From an uncultured Flavobacteriaceae bacterium (GTDB lineage: Bacteria > Bacteroidota > Bacteroidia > Flavobacteriales > Flavobacteriaceae): a stretch of DNA of 64,000 nt. The notes below the pieces were generated by a model. It was not told the origin of the DNA and searched no databases. It saw only the letters and a list, made by a program, of their open reading frames with translations. Location of the stretch: positions 248,001-312,000 of the forward strand of contig CAJYAG010000003.1 in the NCBI GenBank assembly GCA_913065125.1. Reading direction: 5' to 3'. Positions within the stretch are counted from its first letter, which is position 1; the number at the start of each line of letters is the position of its first letter. Both the position numbers and the translations under genes were made by a program. Shown here piece after piece: positions 52,600 to 61,101 of this stretch.

Positions 52600-53520
52600 A
52601 TGAATACAGAATCTGTAAGAAAAGAAAACGTTGCTAGAATTAACAATGCAATTCTGTATATAGAAACACATCTTTCAGAGAAATTAATTTTGAGTGATAT
52701 TGCCAAAGAAGCCTATTTTTCTCCTTTTCATTTTCATAGAATTTTTTCTTTAGTTGTAGGTGAAACAGTCAATAATTTTATTGCTCGTTTACGAATAGAA
52801 AAAGCAGCTAATTTTTTAATTCACCAAAAAGAAATATCAATTACAGAAGTTTCGGAAATCATTGGTTTTACAAGTTTATCCTCTTTCTCTAGAGCGTTTA
52901 AAAAATTCTACGGAATTAGTCCCGCAGAATTTAAAGAATTAAGTCCAGAGAAATATAGCAAGATTTGTAAAACAGAAAGCAAGAACGGACAAGTTGTTGT
53001 CTCTTTTGAACAATACATTTGCAATGTAAATAACGCATTAAATTGGATTAAAATGAACGGAAAAACAACCATACAAAACGTAGAAGAATTACAATTGGCA
53101 TACATTTCTCATAAAGGTGAAATGGAAAAAATTGGAAAAGTTTTTAACAGATTAATTCAATGGGCAGCTCCAAAAGGATTGATGAATCAAGAAAATTTAC
53201 GATTGCTTACTATGTATCATGATAGTCCAAAAATTACAAGTCCAGAGAATATTAGATCGAGCATAGCAATTGTGTTAAATACCGAAACTACTGTTGAAGG
53301 AGAAGTGCGTTTAAAAACAATACAACCAGGAAAGTGTATTGTTTCAAGATTTGAAATTACACCAAACGAATTTCAACAGGCTTGGGAATCTAATTTTGTT
53401 TGGATGTCAGAAAATGGGTATAAAAAAGGTGATAAAGATCCGTTTGAAATTTATTATAACAACGCTGCAGAACATCCAGAGAATAAATTTATTGTAGACA
53501 TGTGCATTCCTGTTTTATAG
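52600..53520 (+). CDS. AraC family transcriptional regulator with GyrI-like domain
   Basis: A 306-residue regulator. The N-terminal AraC helix-turn-helix domain (about residues 10-110) contains FSPFHFHRIFSLVVGETVNNFI and TEVSEIIGFTSLSSFSRAFKKFYGISPAEFK. The C-terminal half (about 155-306) is a GyrI-like effector-binding domain, as in Rob. It probably senses a hydrophobic or cationic ligand. It starts 2 bases after the small membrane protein and lies upstream of the TonB receptor gene. Confidence 0.93.
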   Translation: MNTESVRKENVARINNAILYIETHLSEKLILSDIAKEAYFSPFHFHRIFSLVVGETVNNFIARLRIEKAANFLIHQKEISITEVSEIIGFTSLSSFSRAFKKFYGISPAEFKELSPEKYSKICKTESKNGQVVVSFEQYICNVNNALNWIKMNGKTTIQNVEELQLAYISHKGEMEKIGKVFNRLIQWAAPKGLMNQENLRLLTMYHDSPKITSPENIRSSIAIVLNTETTVEGEVRLKTIQPGKCIVSRFEITPNEFQQAWESNFVWMSENGYKKGDKDPFEIYYNNAAEHPENKFIVDMCIPVL

Positions 53521-53647
53521 TTGATGCATTAAACTTTACATTTAAACAATTCATCATTACTTTTTTACAATTCAGTAACTCTTTTTAGTCAGAGCTTGTT
53601 TTCTGCTACATCTTTGTGGCATCAAACAAACAAAATAATTCACAAAC

Positions 53648-55804
53648 ATGAAACGACTATTATTTTTTATCATCGCAATTTGCCAAATTTCTTTAGCAGC
53701 ACAAACCACAGTTTCGGGTAAAGTAACAGATAAAAAAGGAGAACCAATTATTGGTGCAAATGTTTTTTTAGATGGCACTTATGACGGAACATCAACTAAC
53801 AAAAAAGGAGAATTTTCTTTTACAACTTCAGAAAAAGGAATTCAAACCTTAAAAATTTCGTTTATTTCATATGTATCATATTCTAAAACCGCGGATGTAA
53901 AAACATTCTCTAAATTGCTGATAAAATTAAGAGAAGATGTAAATACTTTAGATGCTGTAAATATAAATGCTGGATCTCTTGAGGCCGGAGACAACGCTAA
54001 AGTTACCGCTTTAAAACCATTAGATATTGTAACAACAGCTGGTGCAATGGGCGACTTTGTTGCGGCTTTACAAACATTACCTGGAACCACAAATGTTTCT
54101 GAAGATGGACGCCTTTTTGTGCGTGGAGGTGATGCTGGTGAAACGCAAATTTTTGTAGACGGAATTAGAGTTTTTACGCCGTATTCTCCAACACCAAATA
54201 ACATTCCAACTCGCGGACGATTATCTCCGTTTTTATTCAAAGGAATTACATTTTCTACTGGTGGATATTCTGCTGAATACGGACAAGCATTGTCGAGTGT
54301 TTTGTTGTTAAATTCTATTGATGAACCCACAGAAGAAAAAACAGATTTGTCTTTTATGACACTTGGTTTGGGTTTAGGAAACACACAAATTTGGGATCAT
54401 AAATCGTTAAGTGTAAGCGCATCATATATAAATTTGGCACCATATAATGCAGCTTTTCCAGACAATGAAGTTTGGCATAAATCACCAGAAGCTTTAGGCG
54501 GAGAAATGATTTATCGTCAGAAAATGAAAAATGACGGAATGTTAAAAATGTACGGAGCTTTTAGTTATTCAGATTTAGATGTAACCCAAGAAGATATCAA
54601 TTTACCAAACGGATTTCGTTTTGGATTAAAAAATAGAAACGTATATTTTAATACTTCTTACAAAGGGTTTTTAAAAAATAATTGGACCTTTTTAACTGGT
54701 TTATCATTCACAAACGATCATTCTGATATAAAGTTAGAAGCTGATGAAGTTACAAATGACGAAAATTCGGCACATTTTAAAGTGCGTTTCAAAAGAAACA
54801 TAAACAATAGAGTGAAACTAAATGTTGGTGCAGAATATTTTATGACCAATTTTAAAGAAGATTATACAAGCACAAATGTTGGGAATTATAACTACGGATT
54901 TGACAATAACATTTTTGGAACCTTTGCAGAACTAGATGTTTTTTTCTCTAAAAATGTTGCCGCAAAAATTGGATTGAGATCAGAATATTCGCAATTATTA
55001 AAAGAGCTTACACTTTCGCCAAGACTTTCATTAGCATATAAAGCGAGTGAAAATGGACAATTTTCGTTGGCGTACGGACAGTTTTATCAAAATCCAAATA
55101 GTGAATATTTAAAATTCAACAGTAATTTTAAAGCTGAAAACACTTCGCATTTAATTGCTAATTATCAATATGTAAATGATAAGAAAATTTTAAGAATTGA
55201 AGCGTATTATAAAAAGTACAACGACTTGGTAAAATACGATACCGATTTTACCTTGCCAACATCAAATTATTCTAATAATGGCTTTGGATATGCAAAAGGA
55301 TTGGATGTTTTTTGGAGAGATAATAAAAGCTTTAAAAATACAGATTATTGGGTTTCTTATTCTTTCTTAGACACCAAAAGAGATTATAAAAATTATGTTG
55401 CTTCTGCAACGCCCAATTTTGTGACAAAACATAATTTGTCTGTGGTTGTAAAGCACTTTATATCTGATTGGAAAAGTCAAATAGGATTTAGTTATAATTA
55501 CGCTTCTGGTAGAAATTTTACAAATCCAAATATGACAGGATTTTTAAACGATCAAACAAAAAGTTACAACGCGTTAAATGCCAATTGGGCGTATTTAATT
55601 AGTCAACAAAAAATACTGTATGTATCTGTAAGTAATGTGTTGGGAACTAAAAACATCAACGGATATCAATATTCAAATCAACAAAACGCACAAGGAAAAT
55701 TTGATCGTAGAGCGATAACTCCATCTGCTGATAGGTTCTTCTTTGTAGGTTTCTTTTGGACGATAAGTGATAACAAAAATGACAATCAATTAAAGAATTT
55801 ATAA
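53648..55804 (+). CDS. TonB-dependent receptor with carboxypeptidase-regulatory domain
   Basis: A 718-residue outer-membrane receptor. Signal peptide (residues 1-18), then a carboxypeptidase-like regulatory domain (about 20-100: TVSGKVTDKKGEPIIGANVFLDG), a plug (TTAGAMGDFVAALQTLPGTTN, VRGGDAGETQIFVDGIRVF) and a beta-barrel with a C-terminal FFVGFFWTIS. It should import a ligand with TonB energy. The absent SusD partner and the short plug speak for a metal, siderophore or small-molecule substrate. The AraC gene upstream and the DUF2141/TPR genes downstream form a unit. Confidence 0.94.
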   Translation: MKRLLFFIIAICQISLAAQTTVSGKVTDKKGEPIIGANVFLDGTYDGTSTNKKGEFSFTTSEKGIQTLKISFISYVSYSKTADVKTFSKLLIKLREDVNTLDAVNINAGSLEAGDNAKVTALKPLDIVTTAGAMGDFVAALQTLPGTTNVSEDGRLFVRGGDAGETQIFVDGIRVFTPYSPTPNNIPTRGRLSPFLFKGITFSTGGYSAEYGQALSSVLLLNSIDEPTEEKTDLSFMTLGLGLGNTQIWDHKSLSVSASYINLAPYNAAFPDNEVWHKSPEALGGEMIYRQKMKNDGMLKMYGAFSYSDLDVTQEDINLPNGFRFGLKNRNVYFNTSYKGFLKNNWTFLTGLSFTNDHSDIKLEADEVTNDENSAHFKVRFKRNINNRVKLNVGAEYFMTNFKEDYTSTNVGNYNYGFDNNIFGTFAELDVFFSKNVAAKIGLRSEYSQLLKELTLSPRLSLAYKASENGQFSLAYGQFYQNPNSEYLKFNSNFKAENTSHLIANYQYVNDKKILRIEAYYKKYNDLVKYDTDFTLPTSNYSNNGFGYAKGLDVFWRDNKSFKNTDYWVSYSFLDTKRDYKNYVASATPNFVTKHNLSVVVKHFISDWKSQIGFSYNYASGRNFTNPNMTGFLNDQTKSYNALNANWAYLISQQKILYVSVSNVLGTKNINGYQYSNQQNAQGKFDRRAITPSADRFFFVGFFWTISDNKNDNQLKNL

Positions 55805-55905
55805 ATTGATTACAACTCAGTCATAGAAAACAACAATTCGGTTATAAATATATTTTTAGGGCTTTAAATAATTAGATATTTGAACAGAAATAAAAATCAA
55901 ACATT

Positions 55906-56337
55906 ATGCAAAAAGTAATTTTAACGTTCGTACTTATCATCACAAGTTTTTTCTTTTCACAAGCATTTGCTCAAGAAAAAGAAGCAAACACACTTACAAT
56001 AACAATCTCTGGAATGAAATCGGACAAAGGTGACGTTTTTGTAGCCTTGTACAATTCTGAAAAAGATTTTTTAAAGAAAAGTTTTAAAGGAAAAATTGTA
56101 AAAGTATCTGCTAAAAAAGCAACCGCAGTTTTTAAGAATATTGAAAACGGAATTTATGCAGTTTCAGTTTTTCATGATGAAAATAACAATAAAAAACTAG
56201 ACACTAAAATCTTCGGAATTCCGAAAGAACCAATAGGAATGTCTAACGGCGCAACAGGATTTATGGGACCGCCAAAATATAAAGACTCAAAATTTAGTGT
56301 AACCAAAGACATTACAATTCCTATAAAAGTAGAATAA
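55906..56337 (+). CDS. DUF2141 family exported protein
   Basis: A 143-residue protein with a Sec signal peptide (about 1-22). The DUF2141 features are present: the opening LTITISGMKSDKGDVFVALYNSEKDFL, the YAVSVFHDENNNKKLDTKIFGIPKE block with its Asp-rich loop, and a final MGPPKYKDSKFSV strand. Members are secreted beta-sandwich proteins of unknown function, often next to TonB receptors, as here. Confidence 0.88.
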   Translation: MQKVILTFVLIITSFFFSQAFAQEKEANTLTITISGMKSDKGDVFVALYNSEKDFLKKSFKGKIVKVSAKKATAVFKNIENGIYAVSVFHDENNNKKLDTKIFGIPKEPIGMSNGATGFMGPPKYKDSKFSVTKDITIPIKVE

Positions 56338-56341
56338 CTAT

Positions 56342-56418
56342 CGTTATTGCGAATGAAATGAAGCAATCTTTTAAATTAATGAGATTGCCACCAAATTAAA
56401 ATTTCTCGCAATATCAGT
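56342..56418. repeat. ATTGCGA-family repeat
   Basis: TTATTGCGAATGAAATGAAGCAATCTTTT on the left and GAGATTGCCACC...TTTCTCGCAAT on the right are inverted relatives of the repeats at 46119 and 49914. It fills most of the gap between the DUF2141 and TPR-like genes. Confidence 0.65.
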
Positions 56419-56449
56419 AATCATTATAAACAAACTAAAATATTTAAAA

Positions 56450-57073
56450 ATGAAAAAAATAACTCTAGTAGTAGCAATCATTTTTGCAGCAAACAGTTTT
56501 GCTCAAACACAATATGAAAAAGGAATGACCAAAGCATTTGAACTTTGGGGACAACAAAAAAATACGGAAGCTGTTCAGCTTTTTGAAAGAATTGCATCCG
56601 CAGAAAAAGACAATTGGTTACCACCATACTATGCAGCAACAATAATGATTATTGACGGTTTTGCTATCAAAGACGAAACAAAGTTAAAAACACATTTAGA
56701 CAAAGCACAAGCGTTGTTAGACGATGCAAATACACGTTCTAAAAGCAATCCAGAAATAATGATTACACAAGCTTTATTAAACACGGTGTATGTTGCTTTT
56801 GACGGACAAAAATACGGAATGACATTATCTGGTGAGAACATACAATTATACAATGCAGCTTTAAAAATTGCACCAAACAACCCAAGAGTTGTTTTAGGAA
56901 AAGCACAATGGGATATTGGCGGAGCAGCATTTTTTGGACAATCTACCAAACCATTTTGTAAAGAAATAGAACGTTCTATAGAATTGTTTAAAACGGAAAA
57001 GCAAAAAGGAAAGTTTCATCCTTTTGGTGGCATTGAAAGAGCGCAAGAAGCTTTGAAACAATGTGGGAAATAA
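56450..57073 (+). CDS. TPR-like exported protein
   Basis: A 207-residue protein with a signal peptide (about 1-18) and helical repeats: YEKGMTKAFELWGQQKNTEAVQLFERIASAEK is a TPR-like pair and PNNPRVVLGKAQWDIGGAAFF another. A WxxPYYAA segment (WLPPYYAATIMI) is conserved in this flavobacterial family. It likely forms a periplasmic or outer-membrane complex with the neighbouring receptor. It ends at a terminator. Confidence 0.78.
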   Translation: MKKITLVVAIIFAANSFAQTQYEKGMTKAFELWGQQKNTEAVQLFERIASAEKDNWLPPYYAATIMIIDGFAIKDETKLKTHLDKAQALLDDANTRSKSNPEIMITQALLNTVYVAFDGQKYGMTLSGENIQLYNAALKIAPNNPRVVLGKAQWDIGGAAFFGQSTKPFCKEIERSIELFKTEKQKGKFHPFGGIERAQEALKQCGK

Positions 57074-57098
57074 ATAGTTTTATAATTAATTGAATTTA

Positions 57099-57130
57099 AA
57101 AACCTTCATCAGAAATGATGAAGGTTTTTT
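57099..57130 (+). terminator. Terminator after the TPR-like gene
   Basis: AAAACCTTCATC/GATGAAGGTTTT with a 6-base loop and T6 follows the gene. The A-run on its left may allow use from the convergent antitoxin gene too. Confidence 0.85.
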
Positions 57131-57195
57131 GTGATTTACAAACGCTTTGGTTAAACTGTTTTTTAATGTATTTTAGGTTTTTTTGATGTTAGTTT

Positions 57196-57759
57196 TTACA
57201 CCATAGCCAAATCAAAATCCTCAGAACTTAGTTTGATTTTTTTTGTTCCAATTACCTGGATAGATTTTTTTATTTGACTTCTTCGTTTTTGTGAAATTGT
57301 TGTTGGGACTAAATCAGTTAGGTCTATTTTTAAAAGGCGGTTAATTACTATTAAATCATTTAATGTGAAAGGAGAAATTCCATTCATTAATTCAGACATA
57401 TGGGTTTTGCTATTATGTCCTAAAAGAGTCATTAAATCTTGTTGAATTAGGTCGAATTTTTTTAATTGTTTCTTAATCAATTCTTTTCTACGATAAGTGA
57501 ACTGACGTTCTTTTTCTGCTATTAATTCGGCTAAATCGCTTTCTTTCAATTTAACGTCATCAATTTCTGATGAAGACCAATTCTTGGCTTCATACTTTTC
57601 TATTAAATCTCTTAATTGTTTGCGCACAGGTTTGAGCTTAGAATTCTCTTTGCAAAGAATTCGTAGCTTTCTGTCAGCAATCATAGCTCTTTCAAGCTCC
57701 AACTCGTTTTTAAGCTTTCCAGCTTCCAAAACTTTTTCAATATCAAACTGTGTATTCAT
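57196..57759 (-). CDS. higA: HigA-like antitoxin with coiled-coil N-terminus
   Basis: A 187-residue protein. Residues about 100-155 form the helix-turn-helix (LIQQDLMTLLGHNSKTHMSEL, TLNDLIVINRLLKIDLTDLV) of HigA/XRE antitoxins. The N-terminal 95 residues are highly charged and predicted to form a long coiled coil (LEAGKLKNELELERAMIADRK, IAEKERQFTYRRKELIKKQL), which makes it longer than typical HigA. It lies 3 bases downstream of the toxin gene and probably represses the pair from an inverted repeat at 58135-58153. Confidence 0.87.
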   Translation of the reverse strand: MNTQFDIEKVLEAGKLKNELELERAMIADRKLRILCKENSKLKPVRKQLRDLIEKYEAKNWSSSEIDDVKLKESDLAELIAEKERQFTYRRKELIKKQLKKFDLIQQDLMTLLGHNSKTHMSELMNGISPFTLNDLIVINRLLKIDLTDLVPTTISQKRRSQIKKSIQVIGTKKIKLSSEDFDLAMV

Positions 57760-57762
57760 AAT

Positions 57763-58107
57763 CTAGTCTATATACTCATTTACTCTAAGCCATTTTTTGA
57801 TGGTGTTTTTGTTACCTTTAAACACGGAATCATATTCTTTATGAGTTCCAGCCCAAACGATAGTTGCTTCACCATCTTCATCAAATTCAATCAAAATTAA
57901 TGTGCGGTGAATATTTAGGTCGAAAAAATAGAAACCGTCATTGTGGACACAATCAGCATCTGGTCTGTCCTTCTTTAATTCTTCTCCATTTGCCCAATTT
58001 CCTAATTCAATTTCCTGAATCAAAATATCAATAGCTTTGACTAATTTGGTGTTTCCTTTGTTTTTGTTTTTAAGCTTCACGAGCCTTTTCTTACCAATTA
58101 GTTTCAT
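57763..58107 (-). CDS. higB: HigB-family toxin (type II)
   Basis: Start at 58107 (MKLIGKKRLVKLKNKNKGNT) is chosen over the GTG at 58119. The 114-residue RelE-fold toxin carries LKKDRPDADCVHNDGFYFFD and the C-terminal VWAGTHKEYDSVFKGNKNTIKKWLR, the signature of the HigB toxin subgroup that cleaves mRNA on the ribosome. The toxin gene precedes the antitoxin gene, as in HigBA. Its predicted promoter gives an almost leaderless message. Confidence 0.9.
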   Translation of the reverse strand: MKLIGKKRLVKLKNKNKGNTKLVKAIDILIQEIELGNWANGEELKKDRPDADCVHNDGFYFFDLNIHRTLILIEFDEDGEATIVWAGTHKEYDSVFKGNKNTIKKWLRVNEYID

Positions 58108-58118
58108 AATAATATACA

Positions 58119-58153
58119 CAAAGGTAATAATAAAGTTCGGATTATTTCCGAAC
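58119..58153 (-). promoter_or_regulatory. higBA promoter and operator
   Basis: TACCTTTG (58119-58126, minus strand) is a -7 box 12 bases before the higB start. GTTCGG-ATTATTT-CCGAAC at 58135-58153 is a perfect 6-bp inverted repeat placed where the -33 region should be. This layout suits autorepression by the antitoxin. Confidence 0.55.
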
Positions 58154-58168
58154 TATTGTTAAATTAAT

Positions 58169-58255
58169 GCTAATTTATATGATATCGAACGTTTCAATGA
58201 TTTATATCAGCAGTTAGCGAAGTTATCAAAAAAAGAGATTAGAAACAAGCTAAAT
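58169..58255 (+). pseudogene. Gene-end remnant, copy 2
   Basis: The frame reads ANLYDIERFNDLYQQLAKLS then KKEIRNKLN, aligning codon for codon with 41963-42052. Here the stop TAA has become TAC and an in-frame TAA at 58160 precedes it. It lies between higBA and xdhC, and its end abuts the xdhC stop codon on the other strand. Confidence 0.5.
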
Positions 58256-59205
58256 TACAGCGCTTTATTTTTAGTTTGTATAATTTCTGCGGCAATACTA
58301 ATTGCAATTTCTTCTGGAGTTTCACTTTTAATATGAATTCCAATTGGCGCAAAAACGGCATCAAGTTCTTCTTGTTTAAAACCTTCTTTTAGTAAAACTT
58401 CCCACATGATTTTTAGTTTGGCTTTGCTTCCTAAAACACCAACATAGGCGTAGTTGTTTCGTAGCAATTGACTCAATACCAATTTATCATCTGTATATTT
58501 ATTGGTCATAATTGCTACATAACTATCGTTTCCTTTTTTAATGAAATCGGCAATTTTTGTATACTCAATTACGTGTTTTTGATGCGCAAAAGTGTTTGAT
58601 TCTAAGGTATTTAAATGATCTCTGTTATCAAAAACTACAACCGTAAAGTTTAAGAATCGAAACAGTTTAGAAACCGCCAAACCAACATGTCCGCCACCAA
58701 CAATATACAGTGTTTCTTTAAAGCCAATATGTTCTTTAAATATCCATTCGTTTTCAGATTCTATTTGCGTTTCGTATTTATTGGTACAAGTATTTTTTGA
58801 AAGCTGAATTCCGTTTGGAGTAAAATATAAAGTTTGTGATTCGTTATTGTAGATGCAGTTTAAAATATTTTCTACAAGTTGAATATCGGTAGTTTGTAAA
58901 GGATGAAAAACCACCGTTTGTTCACCAGAACAAATCATTCCAGATTTGTCTTTTCCGTTTCCTTGGTGAATTTGTTTTTTGAAAAATATTGGTTGATTTT
59001 CTTTCTGTAACAATTCTTTTACTTCTTCTACTAAGGTAAATTCCATTACGCCACCGCCAACAGAACCATAAATAAATCCATCATCAGCAACCAGCATTTT
59101 AAATCCTTTTCTGCCAGGCGAACTTCCAAAATTTTCGATCACCGTTAAGAGATAAACCTTTTTATCTTGTTGTAATTGTGTTAAAAGTTGTTGCCAAAAA
59201 TCCAT
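58255..59205 (-). CDS. xdhC: XdhC family molybdenum hydroxylase maturation protein
   Basis: Start at 59205 (MDFWQQLLTQLQQDKK) avoids an unsupported 9-residue extension. The 316-residue protein has the XdhC N-terminal domain (VIENFGSSPGRKGFKMLVADDG, YGSVGGGVMEF) with CSGEQTVVF, and a C-terminal Rossmann domain (YIVGGGHVGLAVSKLFRFLNF, VGVLGSKAKL). XdhC binds molybdopterin cofactor and inserts it with its terminal sulfur into hydroxylases. It probably serves the IorAB-like enzyme at 33.7-36.4 kb. Confidence 0.92.
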   Translation of the reverse strand: MDFWQQLLTQLQQDKKVYLLTVIENFGSSPGRKGFKMLVADDGFIYGSVGGGVMEFTLVEEVKELLQKENQPIFFKKQIHQGNGKDKSGMICSGEQTVVFHPLQTTDIQLVENILNCIYNNESQTLYFTPNGIQLSKNTCTNKYETQIESENEWIFKEHIGFKETLYIVGGGHVGLAVSKLFRFLNFTVVVFDNRDHLNTLESNTFAHQKHVIEYTKIADFIKKGNDSYVAIMTNKYTDDKLVLSQLLRNNYAYVGVLGSKAKLKIMWEVLLKEGFKQEELDAVFAPIGIHIKSETPEEIAISIAAEIIQTKNKAL

Positions 59206-59273
59206 AGTTCTATTTATGTTAGCAATATACAAAAATGCAAATACTAGAAAACGGGTTTTTAGTGAATTTCATT

Positions 59274-59281
59274 TATCTTTG
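59274..59281 (+). promoter_or_regulatory. Probable -7 box for the 5-formyl-THF cyclo-ligase gene
   Basis: TATCTTTG lies 17 bases before the start codon. No well-spaced TTG was found. Confidence 0.5.
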
Positions 59282-59298
59282 AATTAAAAGAATTTTAC

Positions 59299-59856
59299 AT
59301 GGAGCCAATTTTAGAAGAAAAAGATGCTTTGCGAAAAGAAATGTATAAAAAACGTGCAAGAAATAGATCTAAAGCTAAAAAAGAATATGATTTATGGATT
59401 TGTGCTGAACTAGAAAAATTGGTAAAAGAACGAAATGTAAAAGTGGTTCATGCCTATTTGCCAATGGGAACAGAAATTGATATTCGTCCATTTATACAAA
59501 GTGCATTAGTAAAAGGAATTAAAATTATTTCTCCAAAAACGTTGCCAAAACGTCAATTAGAAAATTTAGAATTACATGCTTTAGAAGCTATTGAAAAAGG
59601 TGTTTTTGGTACGTCTCATCCAGCAAATTCTAGCATTTATTCTGGAAATTATGATTTGATTATCGTGCCAGGTTTGGCTTTTGATCATCAAAATTTTAGA
59701 TTGGGTTATGGCGGCGGGTATTACGATACCTTTTTAGCGCAACATCCAACTACTTTTAAAATCGGAATTTTTTATCCGTTTCAAGAAGTAACTTCAGTTC
59801 CTAAAGAAAACCACGATGTTTGTATGGATCGAATTTTAGTAAAAGAACTAGTCTAA
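59299..59856 (+). CDS. 5-formyltetrahydrofolate cyclo-ligase
   Basis: A 185-residue MTHFS. Conserved parts are KDALRKEMYKKRARNRSKAKKEYD, VVHAYLPMGTEIDIRPF, and LGYGGGYYDTFLAQHP, the ATP-binding signature. It returns 5-formyl-THF to the folate pool as methenyl-THF. A 180-base region with a long family A repeat follows. Confidence 0.94.
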   Translation: MEPILEEKDALRKEMYKKRARNRSKAKKEYDLWICAELEKLVKERNVKVVHAYLPMGTEIDIRPFIQSALVKGIKIISPKTLPKRQLENLELHALEAIEKGVFGTSHPANSSIYSGNYDLIIVPGLAFDHQNFRLGYGGGYYDTFLAQHPTTFKIGIFYPFQEVTSVPKENHDVCMDRILVKELV

Positions 59857-59881
59857 CTCGTTGTCCATTTTAATAAAATTC

Positions 59882-59999
59882 TGTCAGTTCGAGTGAATTT
59901 CACGATTGAAATGAGTGAATTTTGTATCGAGAATAAGAATTTTATCATTTAAAAAGTTTTCGATACAATTTTTCGTTCCTCATAATCACTCGAACTTAC
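59882..59999. repeat. Long palindromic intergenic element (family A)
   Basis: Ends TGTCAGTTCGAGTGAATTTC (59882-59901) and AATCACTCGAACTTACG (59983-59999) are inverted copies, and inner TTTTGTATCGAGAA / TTTTCGATACAA pair as well. It has the same architecture as the copy at 33608 but lacks the TCGACTGCGCTCAA insert. Confidence 0.8.
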
Positions 60000-60038
60000 G
60001 TTTTAATACAATTTAGAATTATTACTTTCTCTTAAGTT

Positions 60039-60917
60039 TTAGAATAAATTGTTTAAAGAGCTTTCTAATTTTTTATGAGCAAACTGAAAACCTGTGTTTT
60101 CTATTTTTTTAGAAGAAACTCTACTTCCGGTTGTTAATATTATTGACAATTCACCAAAAATTAGTTTCAATAAAAAAGCAGGAACTCCAATTGGTAGAAA
60201 CGGTCTTTTTGTTTTTTTAGCCAATAGTTTTGTAAACGTATAGCTGGTTTGTTCTTCTGGTGCAACTGCATTAAAAATTCCTGTTAACTTATTGTCAATA
60301 GCAAAAACGAACATGTCTGTTAAGTCATTGATGTCAATCCAAGGGATATATTGTTTTCCGTTTGCAATTGGAGTAATAATTGGTGTTTTCATTTTTTCTA
60401 ACGCTCCGCCTTTTTTACTCAATACAATTCCGAGTCTAAAAATTGTAGTTGGAACAGCAATTTTATCAAACTTTAAAACAGCATTTTCCCAAAGCTGACA
60501 AACTTCACCTAAAAAGTCGTTTGCAGAAACATCGTTTTCTGTGAAAATTTTCTTTGAAGTAATTGCGCCGTAATAACCAACAGCAGATGCAGAAATAAAA
60601 CCACGAAGCGGCACTTTTAACTCTTGTACTTTATCTAATAATAGTTGTGTAGATTTTGTTCTGCTAATAATAATCTCTTCTTTTCTTTTGGATGTCCATC
60701 TTTTATCGGCAATTCCTGCGCCAGCTAAATGAATGATGTAATCAAGGTTTTCAAATGCTTTTTCATCAATAAAATTATTAGAAATATCCCAAGAAAATTC
60801 GTTTTTTTCTTTTGGAGTTCTTGTTAAAATACGAACAGTATATTTTTTGTCAGTCAATTTTTCTGCAAGTAGTTTTCCAACCATTCCAGTTCCTCCAGTA
60901 ATTAAAATTGTAGCCAT
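60039..60917 (-). CDS. TIGR01777 family NAD-dependent epimerase/dehydratase
   Basis: A 292-residue extended SDR with TGGTGMVGKLLAEKL at the N-terminus, DYIIHLAGAGIADKRWTSKRKEEI and SASAVGYYGA (the Ser of the active site and YYG of this family), and the late YIPWIDINDLTDMF. TIGR01777 proteins are related to the cell-division inhibitor SulA-type SDR of cyanobacteria and to YfcH; substrate is not known. Two ATG codons overlap at the start (60917 and 60920). Confidence 0.9.
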   Translation of the reverse strand: MATILITGGTGMVGKLLAEKLTDKKYTVRILTRTPKEKNEFSWDISNNFIDEKAFENLDYIIHLAGAGIADKRWTSKRKEEIIISRTKSTQLLLDKVQELKVPLRGFISASAVGYYGAITSKKIFTENDVSANDFLGEVCQLWENAVLKFDKIAVPTTIFRLGIVLSKKGGALEKMKTPIITPIANGKQYIPWIDINDLTDMFVFAIDNKLTGIFNAVAPEEQTSYTFTKLLAKKTKRPFLPIGVPAFLLKLIFGELSIILTTGSRVSSKKIENTGFQFAHKKLESSLNNLF

Positions 60918-61101
60918 CATTCAAAAATAAGGATTCTTTTCATAAAAAAAATAATTATTTTTTCATCACTTAAATCGCATAAAATCAAGTATTTATAATT
61001 TATTTTTTAAATAAAATTCATTTTTATCAAAAAAAATAAAACCGTGTCTTTCATTTTCTCGTAAGTAGAGGTAAATAAGTAATTAACTAAAATTTACAAT
61101 C

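Noticed and set aside
53842..54384. 180-codon minus-strand frame within the TonB receptor gene
   Set aside because: Antisense shadow of the plug region; no domain visible.
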